NCBI RefSeq assembly: GCF_023278565.1
Contig: NC_064673.1
Coordinates: 3,844,001 to 3,908,000, forward strand
Length of the DNA stretch: 64,000 bases
Direction: 5' to 3'
Source of the DNA: Colletotrichum lupini
Lineage: Eukaryota > Ascomycota > Sordariomycetes > Glomerellales > Glomerellaceae
Shown here: in pieces, positions 51,793 through 61,744 of the stretch
Layout of the letters: each line of letters opens with the position of its first letter
Position numbering within the stretch: position 1 is the first letter of the stretch
Notes under the pieces: generated by a model
The model's database searches: none
Told to the model about the DNA's origin: nothing
What the model saw: only the letters and a program-made list of their open reading frames with translations
Translations under genes and position numbers: made by a program

Positions 51793-52424
51793 TTGGATGG
51801 CACTGCCTTTGTTTGCCCCTACCTCCACAAAATTGGATGTATTTACGAGACCACAATACCTTGCGACCTCTATTGCTTTGTGTTATCTTTAGTTTGTCGA
51901 TAGCCAATTTCTATTCAGTCAAATATGCCTCGACGCGCTCAGTGACGTACCAAGAACTAAAGTCTTCTTCAATGGATGCGGTTATTACAAGGTTTAGTAA
52001 TATAGGCTGCACTACGGTCGGATGTCGGCAACGATTTGTATTACTTCGGGAGTTTTTGAGACGGGTCTATCTTAGCTCGCATGGCATCGGTAAAACAGTT
52101 GTCTGAATCTACTACCACAACGCAGATCTAATCTGTCATCTCATGTTTAGTGTGAGTCTACGCACGCTGGCAGGGACCGGCACGTACGGTCGGGTGAGTG
52201 GAAACTATTGCGTAGTTTGGCTGATGAGGTGCCAGTTACGTCATGACTGGGCATGTCCTGATCTCATTCTCACGGTATTTACTATATGCTAGTCAATTTA
52301 AAGAAGGGTAGTTGACATGTTACACATTTAAGACATCTGCCAAGAGTATACTTGGCATCTGTAAGTTGATTCGCAAGAAGCTTGTGTCTCTCATCCATTA
52401 TCAAGCTCAACATTAGAAAACTCA
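51793..52424. other. Gap between two flavoenzyme genes
   Basis: This 630-base gap between two genes in the same direction should hold the terminator of the first and the promoter of the second. It is A/T-rich near 52265..52340. No gene is visible. Confidence 0.5.
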
Positions 52425-53850
52425 ATGTCAGACCCCAACTCTCCCCACATCAAATCGCGCAATACTCCATCTTGGGGCTTGTATCAGCGGGAGAACTTTT
52501 GGAAGCTAAATGAGGGCGAAGTTCCCCAATTTAACACTCGTGAGTCCCGTGACAGAGACGCAATGCTCACCTTGGATCGAAACTGATCATACCAGACCCC
52601 GACAAACTTGAGGAGCTTGCCAAGCAGAAGTTGACTCAAAATGGATGGTATGGGCTCGCCGAGCAAATTCATTTCTTATTTTCTAATACAGATACAGGTA
52701 CTATGCATCTTCGAACGCGGGCCTTTCACACACGCATCTCGCCAACCGGCAGGCATTCTTCCGGCACAAAATCGTCCCTCGTCAATTAGTCGACACCAAC
52801 AAGCGTTCGACCCGGACCACCATCTTCGGTCACGAGGTTTCTGCCCCCTTCGGAATTGCTCCGATCGGCATCAACAAGATTTACCACCCGCAAGGCGAAC
52901 TACCCGTGGCCAAAGTGGCCGGAGAGCTGGGCATCCCTTACAGCCTCTCAACAGCCGGATCGTATGCGATTGAGGACGTCGCTCAAGCCAATGATGCTGG
53001 GCGCGCTTCAGCCATCGAAGCTCAGTCCGCAGACAAGTCCAAGATCCCAGAGGGCCCGCGTTTCTTCCAGCTTTACATGCCCCACGATGACGAGCTTACC
53101 CTCTCCTTGTTGACGAGGGCTCATGAGTCTGGCTTCACGGCATGCATTCTCACGACAGATACATGGCAGCTGGGATGGCGACATGACGACATCGCAACGT
53201 CGAATTATGCGTTTTACCGCGGTATCGGTGCTGACTTGGGCCTCACCGACCCCGTGTTCCGGAAACGCCTCGCGGCTAAAGGGATCGATCCCCAGAAAGA
53301 GCCGGAGAAGGCTGCCGCGATGTGGATCGACAGTATCTGGCACGGCCGCGCGTGGTCCTGGGATAAGGCCGTGTGGGCAAGGGAGCAATGGCAGAAGATC
53401 AGCGGTGGAAAGCCATTCTTGATCAAGGGCATTCAAAGGGTGGACGATGCGGAGAAGGCGGCGGATCTAGGATTCGAGGGTATCGTAGTGAGCAACCACG
53501 CTGGAAGGCAGGTTGACGGGGCCATTGCGAGTTTGGATGCGCTGGAGAAGATTGCGGAGAGGGTTGGAGACAGAATTGTTGTCACGTTTGATAGCGGTAT
53601 TAGGGGTGCGGCGGACGTGGTGAAGGCGCTGGCGCTCGGTGCCAAGTTTGTTTTCCTTGGGAGGTTATGGATTTGGGGATTGAGCATCATGGGAGAGCAT
53701 GGGGTGAGGCATGTGCTGAGGGGGCTGTTGGCGGATTTGGATATCTTGATGAATGTGGCGGGGATCCAAAAGGTGAAGGATATTGACAAGAGCTTGTTAG
53801 AGTCTTTGCCCAGGTCTTATGGACTGACCTCGGAGAAGAGCAAATTGTAA
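52425..53850 (+). CDS. FMN-dependent 2-hydroxyacid dehydrogenase/oxidase (lactate oxidase-like)
   Basis: Model: join(52425..52539, 52596..52647, 52698..53850), 439 aa. At the second intron two AG acceptors lie six bases apart; the downstream one gives NGWYYASSNAG and keeps frame. The TIM-barrel FMN family signatures are clear: YY at 57-58, APFGIAPIG, Lys299 in LIKGIQ, the catalytic His323 and Arg326 in SNHAGRQ (most relatives have HGGRQ), and the phosphate-binding DSGIRGAADVVKALALGAKFVFLGR region, here quoted as landmarks. The N-terminus resembles lactate 2-monooxygenase-like fungal proteins rather than flavocytochrome b2, since no heme domain is present. It should oxidise an L-2-hydroxy acid to a 2-oxo acid. 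The stop lies only 64 bases from the stop of the convergent NRPS, so 3' ends probably overlap. A role in precursor supply for the NRPS is inference. Confidence 0.93.
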
Positions 53851-53914
53851 CTACAGTAACAGAAACGGAAAGAAAACATTGAAATCCTCGCCTTTCAATC
53901 TACAGGTCCCAATT

Positions 53915-56900
53915 TCAATTCTCCTCGACCGGCACAACATCTGATGAAGGACTAGGTGTCCTCAACGGCGTGACCACCACTGATCCCGCCAACTTCAAGC
54001 CCTCCTCACCAAACCCTAGGCGCCTCTGATCGGTCGACGTTTGGTTCCACACTGGCGTTGTTGGCGTTCTTGAGAATACCATCGGCCTCGGGACTGACAG
54101 TGTAGGCTCACTTGAGCTATCTCCATCTACACTGCTTGTTCTACTTGTTTGCATGTATCCAATGGCGATGAGGTACCGCAAGCTCTTCCTAAGAGACAAT
54201 TTTACCGAGTCCTGATGTTTCAGCTGGTCATCAAGCGTCATTGTCCCTGGAGGCTGGCCGAGTTTGCCGCCGGTATCTTCGACAAAATGGAGAACTGGCC
54301 ACAACCTGTGGCTTGGCCCTTTGGCGTTGACCTCTTCGTGCAAGCTTCTCAACCACAGTTTGCAGTCCGTCGGCTCTATTGTGTGGCCTGTTTCCTGTCT
54401 GACGATATCCCAGTACTCTCCCATGGTGAGACCGTTCAAGACCTTCTTCACAACATTATAAGCTCCGTTGCTTTGAGGGTAAAGGCAACTGTCAAGAACC
54501 GTCTTGGCTACAAGATCAACGCCTGCAGCGGCGAGCCACAAGTCACGTTCGCTGTCATTGAACATCCCAATGTCCAATGCACTGGCAGTCAACCGCCAAA
54601 GGAAATCATCCGTGTTGGAGATGCCGTCAGAGGAGCTGCCCATAATCAAGCCAGGTTTGACAATCGTGACCAAACAACCGAAGCCAGCATTGAGCAGTCG
54701 TTCAGCGTATCGTGCGACTAAGATCTCGGCCACAAATTTGGTCTGACTATAGGCCGGATACGACTTCAGCTCCGCTGCGATTTTCCCGACATCGTCTGGA
54801 GAAGTGGACAAGTGACCGCCTGATACGTAAGTCAGGCGAACTGGACGAGATGCTGTCGCTTTTGTCAACGCTGTGAGAATGTTGACGGTCGAAAGGATAT
54901 TGGCTGGCGTCAGCGCCTGAAAGTCGGCCATCCAGTTGACAACTGCCCCATTGTGGACAACCGCATCGATCAACTCACCACAGACGCTTGTGCCATCAAG
55001 TCGAGACCATGAAGCGTCTGAAAGACCGAGATGTGGGAGAGATAAATCGCCATGCCAGACTTCGATGCGATCAAAATATCCTTCTTGCCACCAACTGCTG
55101 CCACGAGCAAGAGACAAGAGCCGCTCAGTGGCGTGGGCTGAGTCTTGGCCTCTGACTAACACCACGGCTTTGTGATTCTGTGGTCGTTGCAAGATCTGAG
55201 CCAGCAATTGGTTCCCGAGAAACCCGGTGGCTCCTGTTAAGAGGATGATCTTGGGGGTATGTGATGTCTCAATCTCTGCATACGATCTTAGCAACGGTGA
55301 CGCTGCGAGGGGTCGATCATTAACTTCAATCTCATGCATCAAGTCGATGGTGTTGTCATCATGCGACCCTTGCTGATCTTCAAAGACCAATTGAGCAATG
55401 TCTCTGATGGTCGCCGCGCTGTTCATGTACTCTTGAATCGGGATGCTGACATTGTAGGTTTTTCGAACGAATGTTGACAGTGAAATGACCTGGATAGAAT
55501 CCATACCAGCGTAGAAGGGGTTAAAGTTGTGACCCCGCAAGGTTTCTGCTCTCTGAGAATCGCCAACCGATAGAAGCTCGGCAAGCTTGTTGCTGATACT
55601 CAAAGCAATGTGCTCGCTAGTCGCTAGCATGTCGGTGTCTTCCTCCACCATGCCACGTCCTGGATTCTCAGCAATGCGCAGAGTCGAAGCGTATTCTTTT
55701 AATGTGCGCCGATCGAGCTTCCCAGTCGGTGTGAAAGGAATGACCTCGACTGGGATCAAGTGCGAGGGAACCATGTAGGCAGGAAGCACGGAAGCCAGTT
55801 GCTGCGTCAAGCGACCAGAAATGCCCTCGATGATGTCTCTTTTCTCCGCAAAGCCGAACACATTGTTTTCTAGCTGAATGAAAGCCACAAGTGACTTGCT
55901 TGAAGATCCAGAGAGAACGAGGGCGTCAACAGCTACAATGGAGCCCGGCGGCAATAGCTGTGTGAGTTGATGTTCCACTTCTCCGGGCTCAACTCTTTGT
56001 CCGCGCAGTTTTATTTGTGTGTCTTTCCGTCCAAGATAAGATACTGAGCCATCGGAACTCATAATTCCAAGGTCGCCTGTCTTGTACATCCTTCTGACAG
56101 CAATGCCAGTCTCGAATTCAGTGATCCAAGCCGGATTCGTGATGAACGCCTTGGCTGTCTTGTCTGGATCGCCTAGATATCCACGAGCAATACTCGGCCC
56201 TTCGATCAAAAGCTCACCGACAGTGCCGATTGGCGCCAGGATGTCATGATTACATGGATCGACGATCCAGGTAAGAGTGTTGGCTCCATGACCAATAGAA
56301 TCTGTCTTGAACCCACCACTACTGATATCAGCGGTGGTACAGACACTGCCTTCGCAGGGTCCATAAGCATTGATGAGCTGCACAATCCCAGACCACGCCT
56401 CGATGCAATCCATAGTCATTGCCTCTCCACCCATACAAATAGTCTTGATGCTGGGGAGATCTTTCGGCTCAAGAGTTCGTGCGAAGGACGGAGTGAAGAA
56501 GGCCCAACTCGCCTGGGACCTCGAGATAAAACCAGCGAGGTCGTTCATCCTTTCTTCATCTGATGGTACACAAATGCAGGCTCCAAGAACGAAAGAATTG
56601 ACAATTTCAATGATGCTGACGTCAAAGACATGAGCGGAAAATTGAAGGATCCTTGAGCTCTTGGACATATGCATCGCACTAGAATGAGCATTGGCAGCTG
56701 AACACAAGGTCTTGTGTTCCTGAATGACACCCTTGGGCTGTCCGGTGCTGCCAGACGTGAAGATGACAGTCGCGGCATTGCATGGTTGAACCTCATGGTT
56801 GGAAAAGGTGGTAATTCCAACTTCCTCAACCCTGGCGAAGAAGTTCGAGTCAACAACAACAGTGCGAACATCCAGCTCAGAGAACACATATGCATTGCTA

Positions 56901-59900
56901 CCAGAAGCAACGACCACGTTCGCCATTGTTTCGCGGACAATGAATGCTTTACGGTCTCGTGGATGTGCAGGGTCGAGAGGGACAATCGCGCCTCCCGCTT
57001 TGAGAATAGCAAGCATCGAGATGACGGTGTACATCGACTTTTCGAAGCAATATGGTACCATCGTTTCTGGTCCAACACCCAATTCCATCAAGACTCGAGC
57101 AAGCTGGGATGCCATTGTGTCGAGTTGAGAGTAGGTCAGAGAGCCATCCCATGCGAAAACGGCTTGAGCCTCGGGTTGATTGCGCACATGTTCTTCGAAG
57201 ACTGCGTGAACGCACGTATCAACAGTTTGGGGCGGAAGTTTGTTCCACTCCCTGATATCGGACAGATCCTTTGCGATGGGATTGCGAAAGAAATTATCCA
57301 GGACTTGGTTTTCGGAAGATGCCAGGAACTCAAGAGCGCTTGCGAAGTAGTCCACAAGGCGTTCCATCTCAGCAGCTTCGACAGACTGAGGGTCGTAATT
57401 CACATTCAGAAAGACCTCGTTCTGCCCAAGATTGCACTCAAACATGATATCGTGAGATCTGAACTTGTCAAGGTCCTGAGGCCTACGATAGCTGATGAAT
57501 GGACCATTTCTCATGGCCATATCAACCTCTGGCTGTACGATCATCATAGTTTGAAAGTCGCAGGCTGATCGGCATGAAGAATTGATGCGAGCGATATTCT
57601 GTATTCCCATCTGCTCGAAAGGGATCATGTTGATCGTGCTCATCTGTATGCTATCAAGCAAGTCGCGCACCGATGATGTGCCATTACACCGAATCCTTAA
57701 TGGGACAGTTGCGATGATTGGCCCGAGAATGGACTCGATATTGTCAAATGGGGCATTCCTCCCAGACGATGTAACACCAAAGACGACGTCGTCAGAGTTG
57801 CTAAAGCGGCTGATGACCAATGCCCAAGCTGCACGCAGCATAGTAGTTGCAGTGGCATCCGTACTTGATGGTGGCACAGGGACCTTTCGAATAACGAAAG
57901 CTGGTATCTGATGCTCCAGGGCACCAAACACTGTTGATGGCTTCCTCGGGAACGATGCGAATTGTCCTCCCTTGAAGACTGAGCTCCAGTACCTCGATGC
58001 AGATTCCATATGCATGCCCTTGAAGTGTTTCATAAACGAGGCAAAGGAAGTTTCAGTTGGCTTCAGAGCACCATGGAAAGCATCCCGTACTGATTGAAGG
58101 GTGAGGCCAACGGCCTGGCCATCAGTCACAGCGTGGTGCACCGTCCATACCATGTGAGAAGCATCACCTCCTGCATTATAGACGATGCCGAACCGATTGA
58201 GCGGCACTCCAAAGGTTGAAGGTACGTCCAAGTCCACCGCGAGATACTCTTCGAGATTGAAGCTCTCATTCCAAGTCAAATTCTCTCGGACTATGACTTG
58301 GAGGATACCCGAAGAAATGGTGTCAACCAATCGAACGCGGAGTATTCCGTGAGCCTCAGCGACAGTCTCCCAAGCCATCTTCAACCTTGTAATATCGATG
58401 TCGGCGGTGACGTCAAGAACGTACTGTACCAAGTAAGAGTTGGAAGTTGAAGAAGATAGTGCCATGAGACCTTCCTGTAAAGGAGTACAAGGAAACACAT
58501 CTTCAATGTCTCCTGCGCTAATGGCACATTCGCAGGAAATCTCATGAAGAAGTTCACTAAAGCCTTCCTTGTTGACAAGCTCGAACGGCCGTATCTCAAA
58601 TGTTGTCTTCTTGAACTCAGTTGCAAGCAGGCAAAGATCTTGTAGTGAGGGACTCTTGAAGATCTGAGCGACACTCAGTTGCAACCCTTTTTTTCGAGCA
58701 GCAGTTACTAGGCTGATAGCCGCAAGCGAGTCTCCGCCAAGACGGAAGAAACTACTAGTAGCCACGATCGCGACAGGCTGAATCCCTAGCACCTCAGCCC
58801 AGAGGTCTCGCATGAGACAGAGCTGTGGCGTCTCTTCAACCTGCACGATAGCGTCGGTCTGGGCGAAGAGGTAAAATTGCTCGGCCGTCAAGGATGCGGC
58901 TTCACGTCGGAGTCTCTTGACGTCAGCCTTCCCATTTAGGCTCAACGGAAAGTCAAGGAGAGGGATGTAGATTGATGGACGCATCCATGATGGAAGCTTT
59001 TGAGATATCTCCGCTTCGACATTGGGGATTGCTTCTAGGAGTGGTGGGTGTCGTCGAGTCATGATATAGGTTGACGCAGTGTCTGGTCTTTGGTCAGATT
59101 CTCTCTGGAGACAAACGAAAGCGACGAGAACCTTAGACTGTGCCTTTATGTCTTGGGTCGGTCGATTGAGCACATCCACGATGATATCCGGGGTGCGAAA
59201 TGCAGCTCGGAGGTGGTACTCAACCTCTGAAGCCTCCAGACGTTGCCCAGATATCTTGAGTTGAGTATCCTTGCGGCCTTCGAAGTGAATCACACCATTC
59301 TCGTCGAAGCGACAGAGATCTCCGGTCTTGTAAAGTCTGGACCGGCGACCATGTTTGGCAAGCCAAGGCGGATCTCGAACAAAAGCTTGGTTTGGACCTT
59401 CGTTGTCCAGAAAGTTCAAGTAGCCTCTTGCAAGTTGAGGGCTTTCTAAAAGCAGCTCGCCGACTGCCCCAAGAGGTGACAAACGGTTAGGATCTTCAGG
59501 ATCGGTAATCCAACAGAGTGTACCAACCCCGCGTCCGATCGCCCCTGCCTTGGAGGAGAGTGACAATGGGTGCATAATGGAAAAAACGGTGTTCTCGGTA
59601 GGGCCATACCCATTGACGAGATTGCGGCCTGCTGCCCATGCCTCGATAATGTCTTGGCCTAGAGATTCGCCGCCGACGACGACAGTCGTCAGTCCCGGAA
59701 CCTCCAAAGGCTCCAGCAGACGAAGCACTGAAGGCGTAAAAAATGCCCAGTTTACCCTCTTCTCCTGAATGACAGCTGTGATGTTGTCTAGCCGCTCATC
59801 CGTGGATGGGATGACTATACAACCCCCGAAGGCAAGTGTAGTCAAAATTTCCGCAATCGATGCATCGAAAGTGTGGCGAGCATATTGGATAGTCCTAGTG

Positions 59901-61168
59901 TTAGGACTGAAGCCAGTTGCGTGCCCGTGGGCGACGACACTTGCAGCGCAAGCAGAGTGATCAATCATCACGCCTTTGGGCTCTCCTGTGCTTCCTGAGG
60001 TGAACATGACATACGCCAAGTTCCACGGCGAAATGGTGGAAGCGCTTTGCGAGATGGATGAAGGGGTCACTTGGAACCAAGAGCTACCCAAGCCAAGTAC
60101 ATGCTGGGAAAAGTGCAGCAGGTGCTGGGTATAGATCTCGGAACATAAAATAACTTTTGCCTGAATCTTTTCCAAAATGGAAGAGGTTCGCTTGTCGGGT
60201 TGCGAGGGGTCCAGGGGAACGAATGCAGCGCCCGCTTTGAGAACTGCCACGGTAGCAACGATGTTCCAAAGGCTCTTGTCGAAGAATAGCGCAACGGTGG
60301 ATTCAGGGCCGATACCACGCTGACGAAGCTCTTGGGCAACTCTGGAAGAAGCCGCATGTAGCTCGGCGTAAGACAATTGGCCGTCCCATGCATCTACAGC
60401 TGGGCTGAGGGGAGAATCATGTATGTGCTTGTCGATCATCTTGTCCACACTGATATCACTGATATTTGTATGGTCCGAGGAGCGCTCATTCCAGTCGAGA
60501 CACTGTTGGTAATCGCGGTCATTCATGAGCTCAATCTCCGAAACTCTGGAGTAAGGGTCTGAGACGATGTTCTCCAGCACCTGCCGAAAGGTAGACAGAA
60601 TGCATCTAGCTTGCCAGTCTGACAGACAAGACACGGTGTATTCGCACTTCAATAAGATGCCTCGAGTGAAGTGGTCCCACTTGGCAGTAAAGAGCATTTC
60701 TACCTGGATAAGTTTAGTATAGTACAGAAAACATAAGCAGGTAATGTGCAGACAGCAACTCACATTTTGGCAGACTCCTTTCAGACTTGCCAGTGACGGT
60801 TGATTCTCAAATGTCTGAAGGTCTTCCTCAAGAGCAGAGACTGATAGCGCATGCCTGAAGATATCCTCGTCCACTGGCTGACTGATTTGCGGGGTGTCAA
60901 GTTCGGCTTGGAGTAAAGGTAAAATTCTGTCATTACCACTGATGCTTTTACTCCAAAGTTGCCAGGCCTTTTCTTTGCCCTGGAAAGCCAAGCAGATACG
61001 CTCGCTGGGCGAGAAAGCCTCTAAACATATTGCGCATGCAAGTCGAATGATCGAGGAGGCTGAGCATTGGGCTTGTTCTTTGAGACTTTGAAACTTGTGG
61101 TACTGGAAGAAAATCACCTCGACAGACCTCGAGGGTGGGCGGGAACCTAGATAGGCTGAAGCTGCCAT
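53915..61168 (-). CDS. Bimodular NRPS with terminal thioester reductase, A-T-C-A-T-R
   Basis: Model: complement(join(53915..60703, 60764..61168)), 2397 aa. The 60-base intron is open in frame, so retention would give 2417 aa; its GTGAGT donor and CAG acceptor support splicing. The first about 210 residues look like the C-terminal part of a degenerate condensation domain. Then: A1 (FTSGSTG near 369, Asp415), T1 (LGGDS, Ser794), C (HHAVTDG, His991-His992), A2 (FTSGSTG near 1450, Asp1496), T2 (GMDS, Ser1871) and a reductase with NADPH motif TGATGFLG (1958-1965) and Tyr2120-x3-Lys2124 (YSQTK). Hand-read A-domain residues are DAAFVGGVF and DVIFCGAVC; I do not assign amino acids. Reductases of this kind release a peptidyl thioester as an aldehyde or alcohol. 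The layout matches herquline-type synthetases, and peramine synthetase without its methylation domain. The product is unknown. Confidence 0.96.
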   Translation of the reverse strand: MAASAYLGSRPPSRSVEVIFFQYHKFQSLKEQAQCSASSIIRLACAICLEAFSPSERICLAFQGKEKAWQLWSKSISGNDRILPLLQAELDTPQISQPVDEDIFRHALSVSALEEDLQTFENQPSLASLKGVCQNVSCCLHITCLCFLYYTKLIQVEMLFTAKWDHFTRGILLKCEYTVSCLSDWQARCILSTFRQVLENIVSDPYSRVSEIELMNDRDYQQCLDWNERSSDHTNISDISVDKMIDKHIHDSPLSPAVDAWDGQLSYAELHAASSRVAQELRQRGIGPESTVALFFDKSLWNIVATVAVLKAGAAFVPLDPSQPDKRTSSILEKIQAKVILCSEIYTQHLLHFSQHVLGLGSSWFQVTPSSISQSASTISPWNLAYVMFTSGSTGEPKGVMIDHSACAASVVAHGHATGFSPNTRTIQYARHTFDASIAEILTTLAFGGCIVIPSTDERLDNITAVIQEKRVNWAFFTPSVLRLLEPLEVPGLTTVVVGGESLGQDIIEAWAAGRNLVNGYGPTENTVFSIMHPLSLSSKAGAIGRGVGTLCWITDPEDPNRLSPLGAVGELLLESPQLARGYLNFLDNEGPNQAFVRDPPWLAKHGRRSRLYKTGDLCRFDENGVIHFEGRKDTQLKISGQRLEASEVEYHLRAAFRTPDIIVDVLNRPTQDIKAQSKVLVAFVCLQRESDQRPDTASTYIMTRRHPPLLEAIPNVEAEISQKLPSWMRPSIYIPLLDFPLSLNGKADVKRLRREAASLTAEQFYLFAQTDAIVQVEETPQLCLMRDLWAEVLGIQPVAIVATSSFFRLGGDSLAAISLVTAARKKGLQLSVAQIFKSPSLQDLCLLATEFKKTTFEIRPFELVNKEGFSELLHEISCECAISAGDIEDVFPCTPLQEGLMALSSSTSNSYLVQYVLDVTADIDITRLKMAWETVAEAHGILRVRLVDTISSGILQVIVRENLTWNESFNLEEYLAVDLDVPSTFGVPLNRFGIVYNAGGDASHMVWTVHHAVTDGQAVGLTLQSVRDAFHGALKPTETSFASFMKHFKGMHMESASRYWSSVFKGGQFASFPRKPSTVFGALEHQIPAFVIRKVPVPPSSTDATATTMLRAAWALVISRFSNSDDVVFGVTSSGRNAPFDNIESILGPIIATVPLRIRCNGTSSVRDLLDSIQMSTINMIPFEQMGIQNIARINSSCRSACDFQTMMIVQPEVDMAMRNGPFISYRRPQDLDKFRSHDIMFECNLGQNEVFLNVNYDPQSVEAAEMERLVDYFASALEFLASSENQVLDNFFRNPIAKDLSDIREWNKLPPQTVDTCVHAVFEEHVRNQPEAQAVFAWDGSLTYSQLDTMASQLARVLMELGVGPETMVPYCFEKSMYTVISMLAILKAGGAIVPLDPAHPRDRKAFIVRETMANVVVASGSNAYVFSELDVRTVVVDSNFFARVEEVGITTFSNHEVQPCNAATVIFTSGSTGQPKGVIQEHKTLCSAANAHSSAMHMSKSSRILQFSAHVFDVSIIEIVNSFVLGACICVPSDEERMNDLAGFISRSQASWAFFTPSFARTLEPKDLPSIKTICMGGEAMTMDCIEAWSGIVQLINAYGPCEGSVCTTADISSGGFKTDSIGHGANTLTWIVDPCNHDILAPIGTVGELLIEGPSIARGYLGDPDKTAKAFITNPAWITEFETGIAVRRMYKTGDLGIMSSDGSVSYLGRKDTQIKLRGQRVEPGEVEHQLTQLLPPGSIVAVDALVLSGSSSKSLVAFIQLENNVFGFAEKRDIIEGISGRLTQQLASVLPAYMVPSHLIPVEVIPFTPTGKLDRRTLKEYASTLRIAENPGRGMVEEDTDMLATSEHIALSISNKLAELLSVGDSQRAETLRGHNFNPFYAGMDSIQVISLSTFVRKTYNVSIPIQEYMNSAATIRDIAQLVFEDQQGSHDDNTIDLMHEIEVNDRPLAASPLLRSYAEIETSHTPKIILLTGATGFLGNQLLAQILQRPQNHKAVVLVRGQDSAHATERLLSLARGSSWWQEGYFDRIEVWHGDLSLPHLGLSDASWSRLDGTSVCGELIDAVVHNGAVVNWMADFQALTPANILSTVNILTALTKATASRPVRLTYVSGGHLSTSPDDVGKIAAELKSYPAYSQTKFVAEILVARYAERLLNAGFGCLVTIVKPGLIMGSSSDGISNTDDFLWRLTASALDIGMFNDSERDLWLAAAGVDLVAKTVLDSCLYPQSNGAYNVVKKVLNGLTMGEYWDIVRQETGHTIEPTDCKLWLRSLHEEVNAKGPSHRLWPVLHFVEDTGGKLGQPPGTMTLDDQLKHQDSVKLSLRKSLRYLIAIGYMQTSRTSSVDGDSSSEPTLSVPRPMVFSRTPTTPVWNQTSTDQRRLGFGEEGLKLAGSVVVTPLRTPSPSSDVVPVEEN

Positions 61169-61358
61169 TATTCAGGTCCTTTTCGTAGACAAGAGATTTA
61201 AATTGGTGAAAGAGAGAATGGGACTTGAACAGTACGCTGGTGCGATTTGGGAATCCCTGTGATAAACAAGTTGCAGACGCTTTACGAACCCAACATAAGC
61301 ATTGTGGTAGATCAGTTCGAGGGCCGCCTATCTATCTCTTAAGACTTCCGCCTCCCAA

Positions 61359-61744
61359 ATGGTCTTTGTTGACGCAATAAACATGAACATATCGACCATC
61401 GCTCAGGGGCACAGAGGAGACGCTCCTTCCGAGGTTCGACTGCGCCTCAGAGACGAAAATTTCTTCAACAGGCTGATTCCATCATCAGAGCATCTGAATT
61501 TGCCACGTCCCAGGGTAAGGGCCTGGTCACATACGCCCAACGCCCGGCGCCTTGGGGTGTTGGGAAAGTGGTTGCCTCACCTCCGTCCTATTGCAGGACA
61601 AGCTTCGTCACATCCTTCAAGATTCCTTCCTGATACTCTCTACAGATCTTGGTAAGTAGGCGACAGTCTCGCCGGATTTGATATAGTCACAAAGCTAACC
61701 ACATGAAATGAGGTAAGACTGTAGGCGATTCGTCAGCTTCGTAA
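61359..61744 (+). CDS. Possible small gene divergent from the NRPS
   Basis: Tentative model: join(61359..61514, 61597..61651, 61713..61744), 80 aa. Support is modest. It starts 190 bases from the divergent NRPS start. Two good donors (GTAAGG, GTAAGT) are present, and the first intron's TTGCAG acceptor joins PSSEHLNLPRPR to DKLRHILQDSFLILSTDLG in frame, giving a smooth, charged-then-hydrophobic sequence. The third exon uses an AG acceptor at 61711-61712 and stops soon after. No domain, signal peptide or catalytic motif is visible. It could be an intact small protein, the 5' end of a longer gene whose later exons I missed, a decayed cluster gene, or chance. Confidence 0.3.
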
